The notes beneath the pieces were generated by a model that was not told where the DNA came from, searched no databases, and saw only the letters and a program-made list of their open reading frames with translations. A stretch of 64,000 nucleotides of DNA from Stictocephala bisonia (taxonomy: Eukaryota; Arthropoda; Insecta; Hemiptera; Membracidae), in contig JAQJVL010000416.1 of the NCBI GenBank assembly GCA_035578905.1, positions 571,947 to 635,946 of the forward strand. Direction: 5' to 3'. The translations under genes were made by a program, and so were the position numbers. Position 1 is the stretch's first letter, and every line of letters starts with the position of its first letter. Of this stretch, positions 22,083 through 35,400 are shown piece after piece.

Positions 22083-25000
22083 GTGAGTACTCACTCTGTA
22101 ATTGTACTGAAGTAATTATAGTAAAACACAGTGTCAATTTGTGTTTTAAGAAATATTAAAATTAGTTTAAAATAATAATAATGAGAATACAAAAATAACT
22201 TTACTAAGAATAACTTAAAACATAATATTGTACTTAATTGTAACGTAAATAGCCTATAATATATTTGAAAAAAATTGATAGAATCGTAGAGAGAAAACTC
22301 ATAGGAGAGTAGTCTTAGAATTACACACACTTCAAAAAATTTCTTAAATTAGTACTTTATCATCTGAATTCAAACTGACTTTCTTTAATTTTTTTAAGAA
22401 ACATATATAGCTTACAATTAATTTGACATGTCTTGCTTAGCCTGAAACCCTTTAAAACTGATTGAAAAATTAAAATAAAACCATAATTATTTTTGTAATG
22501 CATATTTGCTGTTCTCAAACGTATTGATTGCACAGGGTGTTCAGAAAACTTACGAAGTTCTGAGGTTGGTATACTAGCTCGAGCCAGGGACAATAATAAA
22601 AAAAAAAAAATATATATATATATATATATTTATTTATTCTTACGGGCTTTATAATATGGGGTCGTCAAGATGGTGAATACGAATTTCAAATGAACGTGAT
22701 GAGTCTTTATGAGCAAGGTTACAAGACCGAAAAATCATTAGAAAGTGTCATGAATGAACAACCGAACAGCTGGTGGCTATCAGCTGATCCATTCGGCACT
22801 TGAGGCAACAGCTGATTGCGACAATATCTAATAGGCCTATAGTTGAAACGCGTGACGCATTTAACACGTTTAACATAATTTATAAGCAAACGAATAACCA
22901 ACTGAAACGTTTACTTCTATTCATTGTCTGTATTACATTTAAACAATTAGATGTTTCAAGTAGCTTCTCCATTGTTGTAAACAGCTGGTACCTCAAGAGA
23001 CAAACGGATCAGCTGATAACCACCGGCTGTTCATTGGTCTTTCGGCTGTTAACTAACGATATTCTCTATTGAATTGTAACATTCATTATGCCATCCCAAA
23101 AACTAAACTTACTTTCCAATACTCATCTACTAAATCCACATACGTTCATATCTTGACGTCATGATTCTTTAAAATAAATATTTAACATTAAGAAACCGAT
23201 CGTAAAGATCTGGGTGAATATGACTGGTGAATGAGTGTAGTCATGTTATTAAGGATGACTGTTTCTTAGAAATAGCTAATTATTAATAGTCAATTAATAA
23301 ATTTAATAATTAATTATCCCTGGTGGATTGCTTCAAATAAACGATATTTGGAAATTTAATGAGGATAACTCAATTTATGGTATCGTGTAAAATTTGTACA
23401 AAGTTATTTTTTTTCTTATTTGACTCTAAAAATATTAAACTGGAACAATTTTTCAATATGGAGCCAAATTACATGTTTTTTTTTTTTACTTGAATTTATT
23501 TTTAAAAAACTTACGACCAGAATTTAGGTTTGGTAGGTTGAATATAATTTAATATATTAATTAATATACATAATAAATATATACGTAAAACATGGAGAAT
23601 ATTGTCTAAGCATGAAATTTATGAATGTACGTTTAGTATATGATTTTGTTATCGATTAGTACAGTCACCTCAGAAATTTGTGAAATCCTTTTCTCAACAG
23701 CCTGTTTATCCACTTAGTTTCTTAATACCTTGTGTCGAGTTTACAGAGTCAACCTGGCCGAGATAATTTCGGCGAGTCCAATGCCCTAAAATTGTACCCC
23801 TAATGACTTGGTGCAAGACTGCCCAGCAAGTTTGACGCCCTGCCATAAATAACCAGAGCGAGTCTTGCTTCACCTCTCCGGCCGGCCGTGACCTCTTTAG
23901 GGAGGAATCTTCGTGTCTCACATAAATTACTTTCATTATCCCGCTATTTCTAGAATGCAAGGAATTCCAATACAATTTCGTAGAAACTAAATTCTGTTTT
24001 ATAGTACCAAAATGAACATATTTTAGTTACATGTGATTACTATTTGTCTTGGAAAATATTACAAATTAAGATCTGCAAAATTACAATGTTGACTTCATTG
24101 ATGTTATGTAAAATTAAAGTGGTCGAATTCGAGAGGAAGTTGTAAAAATGAAACAAATCATTATAATTATAATAAATATAAATTAAGATGATACAGAAAT
24201 ATATTTAATGACGTGCTTTTAGAAATTCCAACACACACTCATCTTCGCAAACTCAGGGATAATATCATAAGCTATGTTTTTATTTCTCTCGTGAGAGTGC
24301 AATGCCGTTACGTCATTACTGTCAATAGGAAGTCGTGGTACAAAGACCTCCGCCGTGGAGAGTTATCCAGGGTCCCCATAAGAGTGCCATCCTCACAATT
24401 AACATATTGTAACTACACCTACTCCAAAATCAAATTAATATGAAAGAAATACCTACGGTATGTAATAATGATATATGAAACTGTTCTGTTTGGAAGGCAA
24501 ATAGTTATTTTTTGTATGGTAAGTTACATTAATCAAAACAAGTACAAAGTTTTGTATTTCCAGTTATGTATGTCCATACCAATTGTGGGAACAATCAGTC
24601 CCAAGATCTGTTCGTCACAAATTATGTAAGGAAGACAATGTTCATGTTAAGACCAAACCCTAGATCTGCAAGTAAGTCATGCATTTGATTTACAAATGTT
24701 TACATGAATTTAGTATAAAACTATCTACACAAGTTCTAAAGTGCACTTTAATGTAGAGCTATTAATTCCTTTGAATTGATAATCTGCATGATAATTTATA
24801 TTTTTTGAAAATATAAATACGATGATGTATGTTTGTTAATTTAGCTATAGATCAATAACGTAGACTAGAGAATGAAATTATACTATTGTGGTTGAAGTCT
24901 CTGTTGTATCAAACAATTTCCTTAAACAATCCTTAAAGAAAAGAGCTAAAATATTAAAGTATTAACATTTTTGGTATTTAATTTTGAACTGAACTTATAA

Positions 25001-28000
25001 AAAAATTAATCATTGCACTTAATAAATCATTCATATTGAATAATGTTGAATGTTTTCTTGAATTCAGTCATATGTTTTAAATAAATTAAATTTATACGAT
25101 TCTGTTGTACAATTCTATAGAGAGGTTCCATAAAGTAATAACAAAAAGTAAATAACAAAGCCTTGAACAGTTCAACATTTCTGATGATTTTGGGAGTCGA
25201 GAAGATTCTAAATTGTGTATACATATGTCTACATGGATAAACTGGGTTGAGATAAGATGAGATTATCTGTATAAGTGTAACCATTATTTCTAAAAAAATA
25301 TCTGGTTTCAGCTGACTATATTGGAAAGGGCTGCAACCCTGACGACCCGAACCTGAACGAGTGTGTCGTGAGGAAGGGAGCGCCGGCCGTCAAGAGGGTT
25401 GCTGCAGGTGACAGTTTATTTATCTACTGTAAATTAGACAAGTTCATTTAAATAAATAAAAGTGTATTTGTTGTAAGTAAATTACTAAATAATTTAATAA
25501 GGGATCATGCGCGTTTCTTTATTGCTTAACAATTTGAAAGGACTTTTACGGTATAACAATACATAAGATATAAATGTGCTATGTAAATGCAGGTTTTCTC
25601 ATAAGGCCGCGCTAAAAACAGGATAATTTCGGAACGATAAGCGATTCCTTTGTCTCCTCCGAGTGATGGCTTGTCATGAGTCAGCCTATCATTCCAAGTA
25701 AAGAGGAGTATTAACTTGACAACATCATTACAAGACTTCTTAATGCTTGTAAATTAAATTAAGAAGTCGAACAACTTGTCATGGAACACCACTTCCAGCT
25801 ATCTTATTGGAGAAAGAGGTATAACTTGATAGCGTGTCTTCTTGATGCTTATAAATAAAACTAAGAGATGGAACAACTTGTAAAGAAACACCACGTTCAG
25901 CTATCACTCATAGAAAGAGCTATAGCTTGATAGCGTGTCTTATCGATGTTTATAAATCTAATTAAGAGGTTGAACAACTTGTCATGGAACACCACTTCCA
26001 GCTATCTTATTGGAGAAAGAGGTATAACTTGATAGCGTGTCTTCTTGATGCTTATAAATCAAACTAAGAGGTTGAACAACTTGTCATGAAACACTACGTT
26101 AAGATATCTTATCAGAGAAAGAGGTATAGCTTGACAGCGTATCTTATCGATGTTTATAAATCTAATTAAGAGGTGGAACAACTTGTAATAGAACACCATG
26201 TTCAATTATCTTATCAGAGAAAGATGTATAGCTTGATAGCGTGTCTTCTCCATGTTTATAAATCAAATTAAGAGGTGGAACAACTTGTCATGAAACACTG
26301 CGTTAAGATATCTTATCAGAGAAAGAGGTATAGCTTGACAGCGTATCTTATCGATGTTTATAAATCTAATTAAGAGGTGGAACAACTTGTAATAAAACAC
26401 CATGTTCAATTATCTTATCACAGAAAGATGTACAGCTTGATAGCGTGTCTTCTCCATGTTTATAAATCAAATTAAGAGGTGGAACAACTTGTCATGGAAC
26501 ACGTTAAGATACCACTTAGAGGAACTGATACAGTTTGAAGAAATCAAATTAAGAGGTGGAACAACTTGTCATGGAACACGTTAAGATACCACTTAGAGGA
26601 ACTGATACAGTTAGAAGAACGAAACTGAACGACAAACAGCTTGAGGTGACATAACGCCGGCGAGGAGCCAACTCACTGACATGTTAACTAGTTTATTTTG
26701 TCAACACGATATTTTTGAATGTAAATTACGGTTGAATTTTACACTTAGATTTAAAAAAACAGATTCCATATATTGAAGTGACGGATATGGCTGTCAATCA
26801 ATGACCTGGCAAATCAGTAAATGCCTCATGATATTTGGTGAAGTTCAAGCCTATAAAATAAACAATGTCGAAGATAAGCTAATTTCAAGATTAAGCAAGG
26901 AAAGATTTGTTCAGTAAGAAACATTATATAGTGTCCTGGGAGGTTTATTCTTTTCTCATTATTCTGGGAGGTTGTATTTACGTAAAAGCTAATTTCTGAA
27001 GCATTAGTTCGTAACAGGCTCTGAGTGACGAACGATAATAGGCAGAAGAAAGTCTAGAGACGATGTTTGATGAGAGAGGAGGTCGAGATGAATATTAAAT
27101 CGAAAACTTAATAACTCTTCGATAGTGTTATATCCACGTGGTTTAAGTGTCATAAATGTTTAAGTAACATGTAACTCACTTACAGGTTCTTCATACCAAT
27201 ACCACCGTGTGTGTATGAGAGGGTGGGTGGGTCAATACCACCGTACGTGTATGGGAGGGTGGGTGGGTCAATACCACCGTACGTGTATGGGAGGGTGGGT
27301 GGGCCAATACCACCGTACGTGTATGGGTGGGCTAATACCACCGTATGTGTATGGAGGGCGGGTGGGTCAATACTACCGTACGTGTATGGGAGGGTGGGTG
27401 GGCCAATACCACCGTACGTGTATGGGAGGGTGGGTGGGCCAATACCAACTTACGTGTATGGGAAGGTGGGTGGGTCAATACCATTTTCATTGTTATTAGG
27501 TTTTTCATGGAATTACATACAATAATAACTTTTTTAGATAATGTGTTACGGCTATTTAATTTAAAGTAGTGTTATTGTGACTTTGTATTACTTACCTTGC
27601 CTAAGTGAGTTAGTTGTACATAAGGCTTTGGAAAGTAGAGCTTAAAAACAAATACGAAACTGAAAAACACTTTGAGGAAAAATTAAAATGTTTAAAAAAA
27701 GAAAACAAAAATAACTTACAGAAGGCTTATTATTTTAAACGTGTATGCGCAAGGAAAGCTGATTACACAGATGGGAAAAATTAGCTCCAGGTTGGACTGA
27801 CATACGAAATTATTTGTTGAGCAATGAATACACAGGTTTGGATGATGCTGGAAATATGTTGCAAAACAAGCTGAAAAAAGCAAAAACAAAGCAATTATCC
27901 TAACTATTAAGGTTAAATTATGTTATTATTAAGTTCCTACATTACATACCTACATATTAAAGTCATTTAAAAGATTTGTATGCTTAACATGAATTTTATT

Positions 28001-31000
28001 AAAATTTACATTTAACATAAAAGTAATGTCCAATTACTCAATAGGGTGATAGTTTCATATAGCCAGTGGACAGGATGAATCGACTTAGTGAATTCTGGTT
28101 GATAATGCCCAGTGTGATAACTTGTGAAGTGGAAAATTCTAGAGAAATTACATTAACATCCCGTCCCTAAGGGATCTCTTATCATAAATAATTTGAATTG
28201 AAGCAGCTAAACATTTGTTATAAATATAATAATTTATTGACTTTTATATTTTATTTAAAGTGTATTATCATCCTATGGTAATGCTATTATTTGAATTTAT
28301 ATTTTATATTAAATAACCCCAATAAAATTCTATACATTGTCAAAAAGTACTAATACTAATATGCTTAGTATTAGTATACTATCTTTCCGGACACGTATTG
28401 CCATTATTGCCATTGGTAAATCTGAATATATTTACATATAAAACAGTGGGAATGAAGACACGGCGTACATTTTTGATAAAAGAATTCAGGATCAAAGAAC
28501 TAATAGCGATTTTATGACCATTAAAAAGTATAGTTGAGTTGCGGACATTAGAACGTAAATTATTGGTAATTAATTTAGTGTAAGTGATTAGTTCTGACAA
28601 ACAATTCTGTTTGCCATCCTTGTTTACTTTGCGATAGTTATTATTGAAATCATATTTGTCCTCCAGCGGTGATAACTTAGGGAAAAGCTAACTAACTTCA
28701 TAAACACCAACGGACCCATACACATACAGTGGTGATGACACTCCCACCCACCCACACACGTACAATGGTCCTCCATTGGCGATACATTATAGATAAATAT
28801 AAGCCAAGATTAATTTACTATACTAACTAAATACATAAACACCGAACAAATTCAAGACAATGGTCCTTAACTAAACTACAGTTTATTCATCATACAAAAT
28901 AAAACAAAATGATGATATTCTGAAAGCCTGGATGAAAGCGTATCAGTATGACACTTTCAACAACATTGCATAGTATCAATATAACATTAAATTGACTACT
29001 TATAGATTTTTCAGAGCAATCTATTAGATCTAGAGATGACGTCAAAAAACATAGACTGAAATGTAATTATATCAATTACAGGTAAGGTGTAAGAGAGGAC
29101 CTAATGGTCTTAACTTTGCCTCGATAAATAAAACATTTTTCATTTCATTTCAATCACGTCACTAAAAAACAGAAGTTGATGTTAAAAACACAAGGCTATG
29201 ATATCGATGTACTATGTATAACATATCAACAGCGATTTGTACTTCGATATGGTTTATGTCTATTACTTCTACCGTCGACCTCAGAAACAAGATGAGTCTT
29301 GTGAAGTCGAGTTTCCTACCTACCTTAATTGCGGTGTCCCAGGGAGAACCCAAACCAGTGCTCGAGTTGCGCGCAATGCCGATCTCAGGTAGGCCATCCA
29401 GTTTTTGCCGCTCAAAAATACAACTTAGACCATCGATGTATAAACAAATTTGATAATACATCCATGACAGACTAACCTATGCAAAAGAAACATTTCCGTA
29501 AATATCACAACCCACCACAAACACCTGGACTTGTCACCGGTCTGTTTCCGAATATCACTAAATCAAACAGTATAAGTCAAGAGTAAATCTAAATCATTAT
29601 TACATTATACATTATTTGTATATTTGTTACTGGTTCATCATTATGTAAATCAACCAGTTTGGAAAATACATTTTTGCTACAACTTTTAACTGTACTCCAC
29701 ACACCTCCAGTAGTATATTCCTCCTCTGTATACATAGTTTTATTATCCAATCTGTATTTGTACCATTAAAATCTACAAAAGGTTTACCCTTTTCCCTAAA
29801 ATTTTTTCCATATCAAATTAAAAAACAATTAAGTAACAAAATAAAAACACTACCAACAGAGGATTAGAGTAAACTAACTATCTTTGAGGACGTGGAAGGA
29901 TAATCAATGGTTCATCACTATACAAACAAAACAAAAAATAGGTAACATTCATTTTATATGCCTAATTACTAGAATTCGTCATCAAATAAACGCCAGAACA
30001 ACAACTAATTTCACTATTGCATTATTAATTGTTAGAATTGATTGCACATTTCAAATACTGTGAATTATTTTATATTTAATATATTTATATTTAATTGGTG
30101 ATATAGAATATTTAGTATTGTATTGAACTCATGATAAAGAAAGTTAGTTTCAGTATTAATATTTATTATTAGACGTTTGGAAACTAGTGTTTTCGCTGAT
30201 GGTACGGCTGCAGGTAGTTGCGCGCAACTCGAGCACTAGTTTTATGGCCCTCTTGGGCACTGCGCGCAACTCGAGCACGCCCCTCTCTCTAGCACACGCT
30301 GAAGAGACTAACAACTGAGCTAATAGCAAGCCAAATAATTGTCCGGGCGCTTCTTTGAAACCAATCGCCATTCGATAGCAGCAAAGACGTGAGTTTCCAG
30401 TAAAGCATTACCTTAGACAGTCTGTTTCTATCATCATTGTTACTAAATACATGTCATAGCATTATCTAAAAATAGACATGTAATCTATTATATCAACTGT
30501 TCTAAATTCATTTTATCATTCCGTTTTAACGATTGAACATATATGGAGTCATATATAAGTATTTGTAAATTGTGCATAGTAAATAACAAATTTAATCTGA
30601 AAGCACATTATTAAATGTAGCCTCTGTCTTGCACAATAATATAGAACATAGTATTTTGTATTTAAATCATTTATACACAACTAACTACACTCCATTAATT
30701 ATAAATGTTCCACAGGAGACCCAAAGTACCGTATCCCACGTCTTGACCCCTTGGTGATCGAGAGTCTGAAGATCACCCAAGGCACCCGCCAGGTTGGTCT
30801 GTCTCTGGAAATCACAAACTGCTCCATGTACGGCCTCCAGGACATCAACTTCGTCAGAGCCAAGTGAGTGAATACTGTATATTCCTCACACGTGAACGAT
30901 CTTGGTAATTAATCAATATGTTTATATAAATGATGAGTTTTTTTTAACTGGTACATGTTACATTACGTAATGTCCACAAGATACTTTTAAATGACGAATC

Positions 31001-32372
31001 TTGTAGATAACTGTTTGCTCATCAGTTACACTAAAAACATACTACTATTATGTGGTTCGGATTCTACACTAAATTGTTGGTATCATTTGTCCTGGATATT
31101 AATCTATCAATAAATGACACGCTCTAAGAACAGTCAACCTTGGTTAGTAACAATGACTACATTCAGTCCACCCGTATCCCTGATTATCGGAGAGTTATTA
31201 AGCAAATAAAATAAATAATCACTGTATTTTTGTGTCACTAAAAATGTTTGTTCTTCTAAGGGTTTGTCCAAGAAAGGCAAAGTTCGGTTTGTCCCTTGCC
31301 GCAGAAGACATGCAACGACCGAACCAGTTGACTGAGGACACCGAAGGTCTAGTGACCGGTTTATTCAGCAACGGTTGTCCATGACCTGTTCCCTTTTAGC
31401 AAGAGCTGGTGAATGACTTCAATAAAGTTGACATATGACTCCTGTTGCAAATAAAACGAATGATGATCTGCTGTAAGTCATAAATATATTTATGTCTGCT
31501 GTCTGCATCTTGCTGTTAGGCTTTCCACAAATGACTTGGTTGAATGTAAAGCCATCGTTACACATATTTAATTTTCATAGTATATATTGCCTTATTTGTA
31601 CAAAACACAATATCGTGGAAAGTACACGGAGATGTAAAGTAAAGTGATCGGGGTGGTGTTAAAATGACAGATTTTATTTATCTAAATAATTTAGGCCACA
31701 TGAGCGTTAAGTTGATAAACGTCTGTTAGTGCAGACGAGCATTGACATCACCAAAGCCTCTTTGTATCTCAACGTCCGTTAGTGCCGACAAACATTGACA
31801 TCACCAAAGCCTCTTTGTATCTCAACGTCCGTTAGTGCAGACGACCATTGACACCACCAAAGCCACTTTGTATCTCAACGTCCATTAGTGCAGACGAACA
31901 TTGACACTACAAAAGCCACTTTGTATCTCAACGTCCGTTAGTGCTAACCGAAGTTGACATCACTAAAGCCACTTTGTATCTCACCATAGCCACTTTGTGT
32001 TTAAAAATCCGTTAGTGATGACCGACGTTGACATCATCAAAGCCACTTTGTATCTCACCAAAGTAACTTTGTGTCTCAAAGTCCGTTAGTGATGACTGAC
32101 GTTTACATCACCAAAGCCAGTTTGTGTCTCAACGTCCGTTAGGGCTGTAATTTACAATTAGTTGATGTTTTGTTCCAACTCTATGTAACAATCGAGTTTT
32201 CCTAAAAATATTAAAATAAAACTCATATTAGCTTTATATAAAAAAACTACTTAAACTAATATTACAGAAAAAATTAATACTGGATCTTTTGGAGAAAATT
32301 TTTAAGGAAATAATATGAAAATATCGTTCCTTCCTCATAACAATCTAAACAAAACTAAATTCGTGTAATAAA

Positions 32373-32412
<40 letters not shown>

Positions 32413-35400
32413 ATTGATCTTGATGAAATTTACGTAAAGTAAGATGAACAGTTATTGTAAATATTAACTTAAATTACAAAAGTTTTTTAATAAAAAGATA
32501 GGAAATAAGCTTACATGGGCAAGCAGCCTGTGCGTATTCTCGAGTTGTACTGTTTTAACTTATATACTCGTATATATGCTTATTATATGAGAACGGAATA
32601 AGAAAATAAAATCGCTTATAGTAAAAATGTGAGAATTAATAAAAAATGTAAAACAAAAATATGTTTGGAAATACTATGGTTCTACTTCTAAGTTGCAAAG
32701 GGACATAAGTGCATATATAATAATGACAGCTGTAAGAGGTAACGAATCATTCGTTAATTTATAAGGATAAATGAAGATTACGTACGTTGAAAAAGGTAGG
32801 TTTTAGGATTCATGCTACTATCGATGATCCTCAACATCGTGAGATTGGTCAAGGCGAGAGTCTAGTAACCCCGGGGGCCTAGACTATAGTACTATAGTAA
32901 TTACTAATAGTAATATAGGGGCCTAAGAGCAAGTTGAAGTTTTAATAGACCCTACTCATTTTAAAAATAAAAAAATGGCCTACACAAAATTTCTACATTA
33001 TTTTAATTATTATTGAGGAGAAAAATAGAGACATATGATCAAGAAAACTACTAAAACTTAGTAGTGGCACAAGAAATGTCTAAGATGGTAAATCTGTATT
33101 TGAGGAACGTGCCAAACTTTCAAGGGAAAAAACTCCTCAAGTTAATAACAACTGTACGTGCCAAACTTTCAAGGGAAAAAACTCCTCAAGTTAATAACAA
33201 TTGTACGTGAAGCTACATCATTAATTGATAAAAAGGGCTCAGTTTTTGCAATAATTTATATACGTTACTCCAGTTTATATACGAACTTAGGCCTAAGTAT
33301 AATGTTTTTGCGCTAATAACCAAACACTATAAAATAATTAGTAATGCATAATCATAATTAAAAAAAAATTCTAGCTAAGAAAGGAGGATGTCACGTAAGA
33401 CTAAAAACAGGACTAGGAGCAAAGAGGACAGCTATTTAATTAATAAAGTGCTTTGTTTGTTGTAGAAACATCAGATGGTTATGTGCATCTAACAGGCATA
33501 GAAGAAATAAATTACAGGTTTAGTTCCCAACTAACCACAAAGGAGGAAAAAGACCATCAATAGGAGAACAGGATTGGTTAAATAAGTGAAAGCTTTATGC
33601 AATGAGAGACACCGTGGTGTACTCAGGCCACAATGTGAGCTCACAAAGTTGGGCTTGTAACTGCATGGTAAAATTAAATAAGATTATCCACAAATATTAT
33701 CAGCGAAATACTTTATCCATACATTTGCAACTCAAGCCTAAATATCAAGTTTACAATAAATTAAACGTAAATTTACATGTAATTCATGTTCTACTCTGCA
33801 AATTAGGTACACGCCTCAAACTTGCGGATCTAGGGATGACATAACCAATCACACAACATGAAACTGATAGTTTTGGGCTGTTTGAAAGCCTAGTCTAAGG
33901 CTGCAAAACCAACAATTTTGGTTTGTCTAGTAATGATTTTAATTATAACAGCTTACTTATAAAGAAATCGAGGGAATTTATTGACACACATCCACAGCTC
34001 CTCAGATATATGAAGGACGAGTTTGGATTACTACATTCATCCGACTGTTCTGGCTGGATGAGGTGTTTCCCTGTTTCACATGGTGTAACTCAAAATTAAA
34101 TTAAGTAAAGATTATGATTGTCAGGAAATTACAATGCAATCTATGATGGTGGCGCAATAGGAAAATACCGGGCATAAATACACCGTCATAAATGAAGCAA
34201 ATACATGCAGTATATTTAAACTTATTTTTGTATGTTCTTTCTTAAGATAAATATATCACAACACTGTCAAGATTTAATCTAAACAATTTATTAGGCTGAT
34301 ATCCTTAACAAAGTGTGTGTGAGTATATATTTATTTATAAGACGCCGATCGTCAAGATATGGGCGAATATGAATTCGAATGAGTGTGATGAATGTAGATG
34401 AGCGAATGTAGTCATTGTTACAAACTAAGGCCGACTATTCCTTAGAAAGTGTCATTAATTAATAGCCCAATGACAAATGAACAGCCGGTGGTTATCAGCT
34501 GATCCTTCTCAAAATGTATTGACTCTGATTGGGATCGAACTGAGAACCTTTAGCACATGAAGCTGGGATTGAACCAACTACGCTACCGACCAATTAAGCG
34601 TTAACAGTCGCATAAAAATACCAGCTATTGTTTAGAATTTTCATTTACAGTAATGTGAAGTGCAAAAAAGTTCTATTATAGAAAGAAAACTTCTTCTTTC
34701 TTCATAATAATTTGTATTCAAATTTGGAACGACGAACAAGCTTTATGCATATTTTAAGGCAAATATGATTATTTCTGTGTAAGATGTTTTGTGTGTATTC
34801 TGATTCTGTGATAGATTCCCAGTAAAAGTTATTTATCAAAAGCGCAATAATTAGGGCAGGTAAGGGAACTACAACTTATCGAAGTCTCCGAACTACTGGT
34901 CTGACAAGTCTAATACAGCAAAATAAAGACTTTGCTAATAATTAATTTACCCCAGGACAACGTTCGAACCCTAACAACCACATTAGGATGTACACCGACA
35001 GTACAACATGCATTGCGCAAACATAAGCCTCCAACACAGCCACCAAATAACTAGCTGTGTTTAGTGCCGGGAATTTTAATATGCCTAGACTCACGCAAAT
35101 GTCGATTAGGCATATTTTTCATTCAGTTAAACAGTTTGAAAACTTTAGCAGACTTTAAATTCTGCCAATGTATTGTAAACAAATTTACTAGTCCATCATA
35201 TGATCACTATGTTGACAGCCTTTCCCCACCCCTACTATCTCACATCATACGTTTTTTTAATAAATCTAGAACCAATAAATTGCAAATAACCAACATAAAA
35301 TTATGTTACTAATAATCAAAAGAAAAACTCTTAATAACATTTATGTGTATATACATGACAACTGCTCAATTAAAGGAGTTGCAGGGTACTCAAAGGCCGA

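Noticed and set aside
25722..26640. CRISPR array
   Set aside because: Units are contiguous 102-bp repeats without unique spacers, in an intron of an animal gene.
27209..27569. Glycine/tyrosine-repeat frames
   Set aside because: Products of a 36-bp minisatellite, open in several frames at once.
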